A stretch of DNA of 64,000 nt from an uncultured Prevotellaceae bacterium (GTDB lineage: Bacteria > Bacteroidota > Bacteroidia > Bacteroidales > Bacteroidaceae): the NCBI GenBank assembly GCA_900321965.1, contig ONYA01000016.1, positions 1 through 64,000 of the forward strand. The letters run 5' to 3'. The translations under genes were made by a program, and so were the position numbers. Below the pieces are notes generated by a model. That model had not been told where the DNA came from. It worked only from the letters and a program-made list of their open reading frames with translations, and made no database searches. Shown piece by piece: positions 33,915-41,719 of the stretch; the stretch's first letter is position 1; each line of letters starts with the position of its first letter.

Positions 33915-34265
33915 ATGGATTACAAGAAATCAAAAGCTCCGGTAAACACCGTTACCCGCAACGTTATGGATCTCTGTAAGGACACAGGGAATATCTATGA
34001 GAGTGTAGCAATCATCGCCAAGCGCGCCAACCAGATCTCTATTCAGATTAAGGAAGACCTCAGCAAAAAGTTGGCCGAGTTTGCCAGCTATAACGATTCG
34101 TTGGAAGAGGTGTTCGAGAATCGTGAGCAGATAGAAATCTCTCGCTACTACGAGAAGCTGCCGAAGCCCACACTGTTGGCAACGCAGGAGTTCATCGAAA
34201 ATCAGGTGTACTGGCGCGACCCTCAGAAGGACCAGCAGAGAGAGTTTGAACTGACTGAGGCGTAA
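33915..34265 (+). CDS. rpoZ: RNA polymerase omega subunit family protein
   Basis: This 116-residue protein has the omega/Rpb6-like core (NIYESVAIIAKRANQISIQIKEDL) followed by a Bacteroidota-specific C-terminal extension. Omega stabilises beta'. The gene sits between bamD and the DUF4293 gene, a common Bacteroidales order. Confidence 0.82.
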   Translation: MDYKKSKAPVNTVTRNVMDLCKDTGNIYESVAIIAKRANQISIQIKEDLSKKLAEFASYNDSLEEVFENREQIEISRYYEKLPKPTLLATQEFIENQVYWRDPQKDQQREFELTEA

Positions 34266-34269
34266 TGTT

Positions 34270-34608
34270 ATGATACAACGTAAGCAGACTGTTTTCCTCT
34301 TGCTTGCCTGCATCTTGGCTGTCGTCTGCTTTGCCATGCGGCTCCAATGGATTGACGCTTTGCAGGTGTTGTCGGCAGTATTGTCGGCCTATACCATCTT
34401 TCAGTATCGTCGCCGCATCTTCCAAGCGCGGCTTTGCCTGGTAGGCATATTCGTCGTCTTTGCCTGGTATATCGGCGTGGCCGTGTTAGAGGCCAAAGTA
34501 GGAATGATTGAGGCTTTACCGATGGTGAACGCCATTCTCATCTTTATGGCCCGCAAAGGAGTCCTGGACGACGAGAAGTTGGTCAGGGCCGCCGACAGAA
34601 TCAGATAG
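34270..34608 (+). CDS. DUF4293 membrane protein
   Basis: This 112-residue protein has about four hydrophobic segments and the MIQRKQTVFLLLA start typical of DUF4293. It starts 4 bp after rpoZ, so it is in the same transcript. The function is unknown. Confidence 0.75.
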   Translation: MIQRKQTVFLLLACILAVVCFAMRLQWIDALQVLSAVLSAYTIFQYRRRIFQARLCLVGIFVVFAWYIGVAVLEAKVGMIEALPMVNAILIFMARKGVLDDEKLVRAADRIR

Positions 34609-34624
34609 CATCAAAAAACAAAGT

Positions 34625-34656
34625 GAAGGCCTTCCCGCAAGAGAAGGCCTTTTAAT
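34625..34656 (+). terminator. Terminator of bamD-rpoZ-DUF4293
   Basis: AAGGCCTTC and GAAGGCCTT arms surround a short CCGCAAGA-type loop and are followed by TTAATTTT. Confidence 0.75.
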
Positions 34657-34679
34657 TTTCAGAGAAAAAAAACAAGATT

Positions 34680-36893
34680 ATGAAGAAGTTTATATTATTC
34701 TGTGCGTTGTTAACGGTTTCCGCAGTGGTTACGGCGGGCGAGAAGCTGAACCTGAAGGCTATCACGGCCGGCGAGTTCCGTGCTGAGAGCCTGAACGAGG
34801 TGACGCCCCTTGCCGATGGTGAGACCTATGCACAGATAAGTGCCGACGGCCAGCGTATTGTGGCCTATTCCTTCCGCACCGGCAAGCAGACGGCTGTGCT
34901 CTTCGATGCAGCCACTGCCCGCGGTCCGAAGGTGAATCAGGTCGACGGCTATATCGTCAGCCCCGACGGTAAGCGTCTGCTCATCCAGACGCAGACGAAG
35001 CGCATCTACCGCCGCTCGTTCACCGCCACCTATTATATATATAGCATTCAGAACAACAAGCTGGAGCCTCTCAGCGACGGCGGTCAGCAGCAGACGCCCG
35101 TCTTCTCGCCCGACGGCAATGTCATTGCCTTCGTCCGCGACAACAACGTCCACCTCGTCAAGCTGCTCTACGACAATGCCGAGAGCCAGATAACCACCGA
35201 CGGTAAGCGTAACGAGGTCATCAACGGCATCCCCGACTGGGTGTACGAGGAGGAGTTCAGCTACAACTCGGCGCTGGTCTTCACCGCCAATTCCGAGCAG
35301 GTGGTGTGGGTGCGCTTCGACGAGAGTCAGGTGAAGCAGTACTCTATGCAGCTGTTCAAGGGTATGGCTCCCGAGCGTGAGGAGTATCGTGAGTATCCAG
35401 GCTTCTATACCTATAAGTACCCCGTGCCCGGTGGTCAGAATTCAAAGGTTTGCGTCATGAGCTACGACATCAAGAGCCACAAGGCGCGTAAGCTTGATCT
35501 GCCGTTGGAGGCCGACGGCTATATTCCCCGTATCCTGCCGACGCAAGACCCCACGAAGGTGGCTGTCGTCACGATGAACCGCCATCAGGACCAGTTGCGC
35601 ATCTATATGTGCAACCCGCTGTCGACCCTCTGCCAGCTTGTTGTCGAGGACAAGGCAGACAAATACATCAAGGAAGAGGTGCTCGGCGGACTTCGGATCA
35701 CCAGCAGTCATATCCTGCTGCCCAGCGAGCGCGACGGCTACAACCACCTGTATCTCTACAACCTCAACGGACAGCTGATGCGCCAGATAGGCAACGGACA
35801 GACCGTCGTCACCGATGTCTATGGCTACGACGAGCTGACGGGCGATGTCTACTACGCAGCCCTCACCGACAGTCCTACCGATCAGAAGGTCTATGTCTCG
35901 CATAAGAGCGGCAAGACCGACTGTCTGACGCCGAAGGCCGGCTGGAACACGGCCATCTTTGCGTCCGATTTCAAGAACTTCGTGCTGACCTGGAGCGATA
36001 TCAACAATCCTGCCGTCTACTCGCTCTGCACAGGGCAGGGCAAGACACTCGCCACGCTCATCGACAACAAGGCACTGGCCGCAATGTACGCCTCCTACGA
36101 TATGGGACAGAAAGAGTTCTTCACCTTCACCACGGGCGAAGGCGTGAAGCTTAACGGCTGGCTCGTCAAGCCCAAGGACTTCAACCCGCAGAAGAAGTAT
36201 CCTGTCATCATGTACCAGTACGGCGGCCCCGGCAGCCAGCAGGTGCGTAACGCCTGGAATATCGGTATGTGTGGCAGCGGTGCCGTCCTCGAACAGCTGA
36301 TGGCGCAGCAGGGCTACATCGTGGCTTGTGTCGACGGTCGCGGTACGGGCGGCCGTGGTGCCGACTTCGAGAAGTGTATCTATCTCAGGTTAGGCGAACT
36401 CGAGGCCCGCGACCAGGTGGAGACCGCTCTGTGGCTCGGTCAGCAGCCCTACGTCGACAAGGAGCGCATTGCTATCTGGGGCTGGTCGTACGGTGGCTGG
36501 AACACGCTGATGTCGATGTCCGAGGGCCGTCCCGTCTTCCGTTGCGGCATCGCTATCGCACCGCCCACCAACTGGCGCTTCTACGACACCGTCTATACCG
36601 AGCGCTATATGCGCACACCGAACGAGAACCAGCGCGGCTACGACGATGTGAACCCCATTGCACGCGCAGGAAAACTGCACGGAGCGTTGCTGCTCTGTCA
36701 CGGGTTGGCCGACGACAACGTCCACTACCGTAATACGGCCGAATACGTTGAGGCGCTGGTGCAGGCTGACAAGGACTTCCGTCAGCTCGTCTACACCAAC
36801 CGCAACCACAGCATCTTTGGCGGTAACACCCGCAACCACCTGTTCCGGCAGTGCCTGAACTTCTTCGATAGTGAACTCCGTTCTAAAGAATAG
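34680..36893 (+). CDS. Dipeptidyl peptidase IV (S9B prolyl peptidase)
   Basis: This 737-residue secreted serine peptidase has a signal peptide, an N-terminal beta-propeller (DPPIV_N) with YEEEFSYN near 187 (the double-Glu substrate clamp), and a C-terminal alpha/beta hydrolase domain. The catalytic triad is S603 in GWSYGGW, D678 or D679 in GLADDNVH, and H710 in NRNHSIFGG. It releases Xaa-Pro dipeptides from peptides in the periplasm or outside. The DUF4861 gene follows within a few bases. Confidence 0.93.
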   Translation: MKKFILFCALLTVSAVVTAGEKLNLKAITAGEFRAESLNEVTPLADGETYAQISADGQRIVAYSFRTGKQTAVLFDAATARGPKVNQVDGYIVSPDGKRLLIQTQTKRIYRRSFTATYYIYSIQNNKLEPLSDGGQQQTPVFSPDGNVIAFVRDNNVHLVKLLYDNAESQITTDGKRNEVINGIPDWVYEEEFSYNSALVFTANSEQVVWVRFDESQVKQYSMQLFKGMAPEREEYREYPGFYTYKYPVPGGQNSKVCVMSYDIKSHKARKLDLPLEADGYIPRILPTQDPTKVAVVTMNRHQDQLRIYMCNPLSTLCQLVVEDKADKYIKEEVLGGLRITSSHILLPSERDGYNHLYLYNLNGQLMRQIGNGQTVVTDVYGYDELTGDVYYAALTDSPTDQKVYVSHKSGKTDCLTPKAGWNTAIFASDFKNFVLTWSDINNPAVYSLCTGQGKTLATLIDNKALAAMYASYDMGQKEFFTFTTGEGVKLNGWLVKPKDFNPQKKYPVIMYQYGGPGSQQVRNAWNIGMCGSGAVLEQLMAQQGYIVACVDGRGTGGRGADFEKCIYLRLGELEARDQVETALWLGQQPYVDKERIAIWGWSYGGWNTLMSMSEGRPVFRCGIAIAPPTNWRFYDTVYTERYMRTPNENQRGYDDVNPIARAGKLHGALLLCHGLADDNVHYRNTAEYVEALVQADKDFRQLVYTNRNHSIFGGNTRNHLFRQCLNFFDSELRSKE

Positions 36894-36896
36894 TTG

Positions 36897-38072
36897 ATGA
36901 TGCGGTCATTGTTTTTCTTACTTTTCTCCATGTTGTTGAGTCCCGCAGGGGCTCAGTCGCTGACCGTAGAGGTGAAAAACCCCACGGCCGACTTCCGCCA
37001 TGAGGTCGTCGCTGTCAGTGCCGACAGCGTCAGGGCGAGGGTGGGGGACAGCTTCCGTGTGCTCGAAGCGGCTGGGCTCGACGTTCCTTTCCAGCTGTCG
37101 TACGACGGGAAGCTGCTTCTCGAGGCTGCCGTCCGTCCGCACGATACTGCCCGCTTCACCATCGTCGCCGGTCAGGCCCCAAAGTTCCCAACTGTTTGTC
37201 ACGGTGCCCTGCATCCTGAGCGTAAGGACGACTTCGCCTGGGAGAACGACCGTGGCTGCTACCGCGTCTACGGTCCGGCACTGGGACGTACCGGCGAACG
37301 CTCCTACGGCATCGACGTCTGGACGAAGAACACGCCCGATCTCGTTGTCGACGACCGTTATTACATTGAGGATGTCGTGATGATGCCGCGTGTCGATTCC
37401 TTGCGGCGTGTAGACCGTCATCGTGGCGACTCTCTCTACCGCCTGAACAGCTATCACCACGACCACGGACGGGGCCTCGACCCCTACAGAGTGGGGGCCA
37501 CCTTAGGTTGCGGCGCTCCCGCCCTGATGCTTGGCGACAGCATCATCATGCCCTATGTCTTCCGCGACTATGAGGTACTCGACGAAGGCCCCCTGCGTCT
37601 CACCGTCCGTTTCACCCAGACACCTCTCGTCGTCGAGGGCGACACCGTCACCGAACAGCGTATCATACAGCTTGACAAGCAGTCGAATTTCAACCGCATC
37701 ACCGTCTCCTACGAGGGGCTGCGCCATGCTGTCAGCTTCTGCTCCGGTGTCGTCATCCAGCGCGAAGACCCTGAGCCGGTCGTCCTCGGCCCTGATTATG
37801 TCAGCTACACCGACCCTACCGACCAGCCGCGAGTCCATCAGGCGCCCCTCTATGTGGCAGTCCTTTTCCCTGACGGGCAGGTAGAAACCCGCCGTCATCG
37901 TGGCCATGCTCTTGGCATCCTGCCACGTTATGACGGCAGTCCCTACACCTACTATGCCGGCTCGGCATGGTCGAAGTACGATGTCCGTACCCCTGACGAG
38001 TGGGCATCGCGCATCCGTTGGTTCCTAAACAGTCAGCGCCAGCCGCTGCAGGTGTCGCTGGGCTGGCGCTGA
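36897..38072 (+). CDS. Secreted DUF4861 protein
   Basis: This protein of about 391 residues has a signal peptide (MMRSLFFLLFSMLLSPAGAQ) and the DUF4861 layout: an N-terminal TVEVKNPTADFRHEVV strand, the central NSYHHDHGRGLDPYRVGATLGCG block, and a C-terminal AWSKYDVRTPDEW segment. It is a paralogue of the 18970-20253 gene but lacks its repeat tract. ATG at 36897 or 36900 are both possible. It is probably co-transcribed with the dipeptidyl peptidase gene. Confidence 0.78.
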   Translation: MMRSLFFLLFSMLLSPAGAQSLTVEVKNPTADFRHEVVAVSADSVRARVGDSFRVLEAAGLDVPFQLSYDGKLLLEAAVRPHDTARFTIVAGQAPKFPTVCHGALHPERKDDFAWENDRGCYRVYGPALGRTGERSYGIDVWTKNTPDLVVDDRYYIEDVVMMPRVDSLRRVDRHRGDSLYRLNSYHHDHGRGLDPYRVGATLGCGAPALMLGDSIIMPYVFRDYEVLDEGPLRLTVRFTQTPLVVEGDTVTEQRIIQLDKQSNFNRITVSYEGLRHAVSFCSGVVIQREDPEPVVLGPDYVSYTDPTDQPRVHQAPLYVAVLFPDGQVETRRHRGHALGILPRYDGSPYTYYAGSAWSKYDVRTPDEWASRIRWFLNSQRQPLQVSLGWR

Positions 38073-38092
38073 AAATCGTAGGAACTCCGACG

Positions 38093-39073
38093 TTAGAACA
38101 GCTTGTTGGGATAGACGCCCTCGTCCACCAGCTTCTGGATGCGCTCTACGGTAGCCTGACGGTCGGCGGCGTAGGTGACGCCGAACCACTTCGAGGTGGT
38201 GTCGAGCACCTCGCAGGTAGCCGTGCCCTCGGTGATGAGCTTGTTCACCATCAGCGGGATGAAGAATTCAGCTTTCAGGTTCTCCATGTTCTTCGGGTCG
38301 CTGAGGAACTCCTTGAAGTAAGCCTCCGAGTAGTCGAAGTAGTCGGGGGTGAAGCCCCACATGTTCATCGACACGGGCACGTTCTCCTCCAGCGGCTGCC
38401 ATTCGCCCTGTTCGTCCTTGAAGCAGATAGGAAGCAACCCCTCCTCATTCCCCCCGAGGGGGGGTGCCGCAGCGGAAAGCCTCCCCTCGGGGAGGTTGGT
38501 GGGGGTCGTTCTCATGATCTCGGTGCGCTCAACGACGTCCGTCAGGTGGCGCTTGTCGTTATAGGCACACACGCCACGGGCCACGGAGCCGTTCTCGCTG
38601 AGGGTGTTGCAGCAGCGGAAGCCTACCATCGCATACTGGTTCTTAGACCCCTCGGGCAGTCCGGCCAGGAACTTGCCTATCTGCATGAAGGCGTCGCGGC
38701 CGTAGAAGTCGTCGCAGTTGATGACGCAGAACGGCTCACGGATGACGTCCTTGCCCATCAGCACGGCGTGGTTCGTGCCCCAGGGCTTCTGGCGGCCTTC
38801 AGGAACGGTGAACCCCTCGGGCAGGGCGTCGAGAGCCTGGAAACAGAGTTCGCAGGGCACCTGTCCCTCGTATTTTGCGAGTATCTGTGTGCGGAACTGC
38901 TCCTCGAAATCCTTGCGGATGACCCACACGATTTTTCCGAAGCCGGCCTGTATGGCGTCGTAGATAGAATAATCCATGATGGTTTCGCCGTTGGGACCCA
39001 GTCCGTCGAGCTGTTTCAGTCCGCCGTAGCGGCTACCCATACCGGCAGCGAGTAAGAAAAGAGTTGGTTTCAT
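38093..39073 (-). CDS. Nucleotidyltransferase family protein (sugar-nucleotide type)
   Basis: This 326-residue protein starts MKPTLFLLAAGMGSRYGGLKQ, the glycine-rich signature of NTP-transferases such as glucose-1-phosphate thymidylyl/uridylyltransferases. VINCDDFYGRDA carries the metal-binding aspartates. Residues about 190-215 (RTTPTNLPEGRLSAAAPPLG) are an in-frame insertion of a GC-rich palindromic element. An ATG at 39079 is an alternative start. The sugar substrate is not evident. Confidence 0.8.
   Translation of the reverse strand: MKPTLFLLAAGMGSRYGGLKQLDGLGPNGETIMDYSIYDAIQAGFGKIVWVIRKDFEEQFRTQILAKYEGQVPCELCFQALDALPEGFTVPEGRQKPWGTNHAVLMGKDVIREPFCVINCDDFYGRDAFMQIGKFLAGLPEGSKNQYAMVGFRCCNTLSENGSVARGVCAYNDKRHLTDVVERTEIMRTTPTNLPEGRLSAAAPPLGGNEEGLLPICFKDEQGEWQPLEENVPVSMNMWGFTPDYFDYSEAYFKEFLSDPKNMENLKAEFFIPLMVNKLITEGTATCEVLDTTSKWFGVTYAADRQATVERIQKLVDEGVYPNKLF
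38440..38512. repeat. GC-rich double-palindrome element inside the nucleotidyltransferase gene
   Basis: CCCCCC-GA-GGGGGG (38450-38463) and CCTCCCC-TC-GGGGAGG (38480-38495) form two strong hairpins about 16 bp apart. The element is in frame and codes a Pro/Gly-rich loop. Confidence 0.75.
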
Positions 39074-39107
39074 AATCATTATTTTTAGTAGGTTATAATA
39101 AGTGACG

Positions 39108-39116
39108 GCAAAGGTA
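39108..39116 (-). promoter_or_regulatory. -7 box of the nucleotidyltransferase gene
   Basis: The minus strand reads TACCTTTGC, 34 bp before the ATG at 39073. This excludes the upstream in-frame codons to 39172. Confidence 0.65.
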
Positions 39117-39194
39117 CAGAAAAAAAAAAAGAATGAAGAAATTTTTGAATTAAAAAACTTAAAAGCGCCCATATAAAGTCAGGCGTCCGCCCCG

Positions 39195-41714
39195 TTAGAA
39201 CGGATAGCCGACGGCGAAGTGCAGGGCTTGGGCATCGCGGAAGCTGTCGACGTTGAAGTAGCCTGAGCGGTTGGTCTTGTAGGGCATGTGCAGGGCGAGT
39301 CCCCAGTCGATGCGGATGACGAGGAACCCGAGGTCGTAGCGCAAGCCGACGCCCGTGCCGAGGGCTATCTGGTCGAAGATGGTAGAGAATCGTGGCGTCC
39401 ATCCCGAGAACCAGTCGTTCATATAGTCAACGATTTTCTGTCTTTCATCGTCATTAAGCTGGCTATACTCTTCGTCTGTGACCAGCTCTTTGAGGTCGTC
39501 TGAAGTGAACACCGGGTCGTTCCACCGCCAGACGTTGCCGGCATCGAGGAAGATGGCGCCGCCGAGGTTGCCGAAGAGCCGTGTGCGGTATTCGAGGTTG
39601 GCAACGAACTTGATGTCGCCGTTCTGAACGACGTAGTTGAATTGGCGCTGTTTAGCGACGATGCCGTCCTTTGTGCCGTTGAAAGAGCCGGGGCCTATGC
39701 CGCGAACGTTGAAGGCACGTATGCTGTTGGCACCGCCCACATAGAAGAGTTCGCTGAAGGGTGCGTCGTCAATCCCGGTGTTGCCATAGCAGCGCATGAT
39801 GCCGGCATTGACGTGCCCTACGAGCTGTGCGGTGGCCGAGGTCTGCCAGGTCTTGGTGAAGTCGGTCTCCAAACGGACGAACTGGGCGTAGGGGTTCCTG
39901 AAGAATGTCTTGCCGGTGGTGCTCCAGTTGTGGCCTTGTAAGAGCACGTCGTAGAGCGCCATGCCGTTGCCGGCCTCGGCCACTGTGGTTTCCCAGCGGA
40001 TGGGGTGGCGCTGTTCGGTAGGGCTTGTGTAGGTATAGGTGTAGCGCATCTTGGGAATGAACTGGTCCTCCATTGCCGTGGCCTGGAAAACGTTCTGCGC
40101 CATGATGGCGCTGAAGGCTTCGGTCGAGCTGTTGATACGCTGGTATTTCAGTGTCAGTGGCGAGAACTCATGGCGGCTCTGCTCGGTAGGCTGCCAGCGG
40201 TAAGTCCACTCACCGGCGGCAATGTGCATACGGTAGTAGTCGGGACGGTTGACGATGTCGAATGACAGCTTTGCCAGCGTGGTGGGCGTCGAGAAGTGGC
40301 GTCGCGGGCGCGCCCGTCCGTCCTTGCTGAGCCGGCGGCGGTAGCTGTCGTAGAAGGGTGCGATGAGTCGTGGGAACTCTATGGAGGCGTCGACACCATA
40401 CTGGTAGGTGTTCATGTTGCCGCCGCCCGAGTTCTTCTGCCATTCGTAGTTGCCGTGCAGGTTGACGTCGAGGTTCTCGCCGCCGTGGAAGGCGTTACGC
40501 TTGGTGAAACCCACCTTCACCTCGGGACCGTAGCGGCCGATGGTGCGGGCGTTGAGGTTGGTCTCGAAATAGAAGTCGTAGGGCTTGTCGAAGGTGCAGT
40601 TCAGCCTGAGGTCGAGTGTGTCGGCATCGCGTGGTGTAAACTGGAAGTCGACCGACGAGAAGACGCCCGTGGCGTTGATGTTGGCTGCCGTTTCCTGGTA
40701 TTTCTCGTAGCTGAAGAGCCGTCGTGGGAAGAGCCGCATATCCTTCAGCAGCACGCGTGGGCGGATGGGCGATTTCTCGCCGCTGAAGTGTATGTTCAGA
40801 TGGCCGCGTTGTAGCGAGTCGGTCAGCTTGTCGGCATACGAGCGGCGCAGGTTGATGTCGATGTTGCCGATATACCACTGGCGCTGCGCTTCGTCGGGCA
40901 GGTCGCCGGTAGGTTGTATGCGCATCTGGACACGGTTCCTGACGTTGACGGTGTCGGCCAGGAAGTTGGTGTAGTTGCTGTTGTAATAATAGTAGCCGTT
41001 GTTGCGCAGCAGGGCGCTGAGGCGCGAACGTTCGGCCTCAAGCGTATTCACGCTGAAAGGCAGGCCGCGCCTGATATAGGCACCGTCGGTGGTCGAGTCG
41101 ATGAGCTGTTTTTGCTTCTCGTGGAATCCTATGTAGGCGACGCTGTCGTAGGTGAACAGCGTGTCGAGGCATACGTGGTAGGCAATCTTGCCCTTCTTGG
41201 GATTCTTCTGTGTGACGTGTTCATAGGTGACGCTGCCACGGAAGTAGCCGCCCGAGCGCAGCACCGACTGAGCCACCGAGGCGCGCAGGGCAGGGTTCAC
41301 CTTGCTCATCAGCACGGGCGGTTTGCCGAACGACTTCATCATCCACTTGGCAAACTTCGACTCCTTGCCGCTGAAGCGGTTGTAGACCCATAGCCGCCAG
41401 GAGAAGGGCGCATGGTAGTAGCTGCTGCCGAAGATGGCACCGTTGGGCATCGTGGCCAGCGCTGCCTCCACCTCGGCCTTGATGTCGTCCTCGTGATGAG
41501 GGGCGAGGGGCGAGGGGCGCGACGGCAGTGTGTCGGTGTCGTAGCTTATTTTCTTCAGGCCGGTGAACAGCTGGTCGCCGTCGGGCACACTCTCTGTGGA
41601 GATGCAGGAGGTGAGGAGGAAAAGGAAGAGGCCCACCCCAAAGCCCACCCCCAGCCCCTCCCGAAGGGAGGGGAGTTTAAAATGTTGTTTGATAGAATAT
41701 AGAACTCTCTTCAT
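39195..41714 (-). CDS. tamL: Translocation and assembly module lipoprotein TamL
   Basis: This 839-residue Omp85-superfamily protein has POTRA-like domains after the N-terminus and a C-terminal 16-strand barrel with the RGIGPGSF-type motif (VRGIGPGSFNGTKDG) and a terminal F (HFAVGYPF). Unlike TamA, it is a lipoprotein: the lipobox LFLFLLTSC ends at C37. Residues about 14-29 (LPSLREGLGVGFGVG) are an in-frame GC-rich palindromic element placed between the basic start and the hydrophobic core of the signal peptide. It starts 5 bp after tamB. Confidence 0.88.
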   Translation of the reverse strand: MKRVLYSIKQHFKLPSLREGLGVGFGVGLFLFLLTSCISTESVPDGDQLFTGLKKISYDTDTLPSRPSPLAPHHEDDIKAEVEAALATMPNGAIFGSSYYHAPFSWRLWVYNRFSGKESKFAKWMMKSFGKPPVLMSKVNPALRASVAQSVLRSGGYFRGSVTYEHVTQKNPKKGKIAYHVCLDTLFTYDSVAYIGFHEKQKQLIDSTTDGAYIRRGLPFSVNTLEAERSRLSALLRNNGYYYYNSNYTNFLADTVNVRNRVQMRIQPTGDLPDEAQRQWYIGNIDINLRRSYADKLTDSLQRGHLNIHFSGEKSPIRPRVLLKDMRLFPRRLFSYEKYQETAANINATGVFSSVDFQFTPRDADTLDLRLNCTFDKPYDFYFETNLNARTIGRYGPEVKVGFTKRNAFHGGENLDVNLHGNYEWQKNSGGGNMNTYQYGVDASIEFPRLIAPFYDSYRRRLSKDGRARPRRHFSTPTTLAKLSFDIVNRPDYYRMHIAAGEWTYRWQPTEQSRHEFSPLTLKYQRINSSTEAFSAIMAQNVFQATAMEDQFIPKMRYTYTYTSPTEQRHPIRWETTVAEAGNGMALYDVLLQGHNWSTTGKTFFRNPYAQFVRLETDFTKTWQTSATAQLVGHVNAGIMRCYGNTGIDDAPFSELFYVGGANSIRAFNVRGIGPGSFNGTKDGIVAKQRQFNYVVQNGDIKFVANLEYRTRLFGNLGGAIFLDAGNVWRWNDPVFTSDDLKELVTDEEYSQLNDDERQKIVDYMNDWFSGWTPRFSTIFDQIALGTGVGLRYDLGFLVIRIDWGLALHMPYKTNRSGYFNVDSFRDAQALHFAVGYPF
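41628..41678. repeat. GC-rich palindromic element in the tamL signal peptide
   Basis: CCCCTCCC-GAA-GGGAGGGG (41655-41673) is flanked by GGGGTGGG-type repeats. The minus strand reads LPSLREGLGVGFGVG. It is the same element as at 41845-41900, in the opposite orientation. Confidence 0.8.
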
Positions 41715-41719
41715 TACAT

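Noticed and set aside
38000..39055. Plus-strand open frame of 351 codons opposite the nucleotidyltransferase gene
   Set aside because: It has no promoter or recognisable domain. It mirrors the minus-strand gene, which has the NTP-transferase signature and a promoter.
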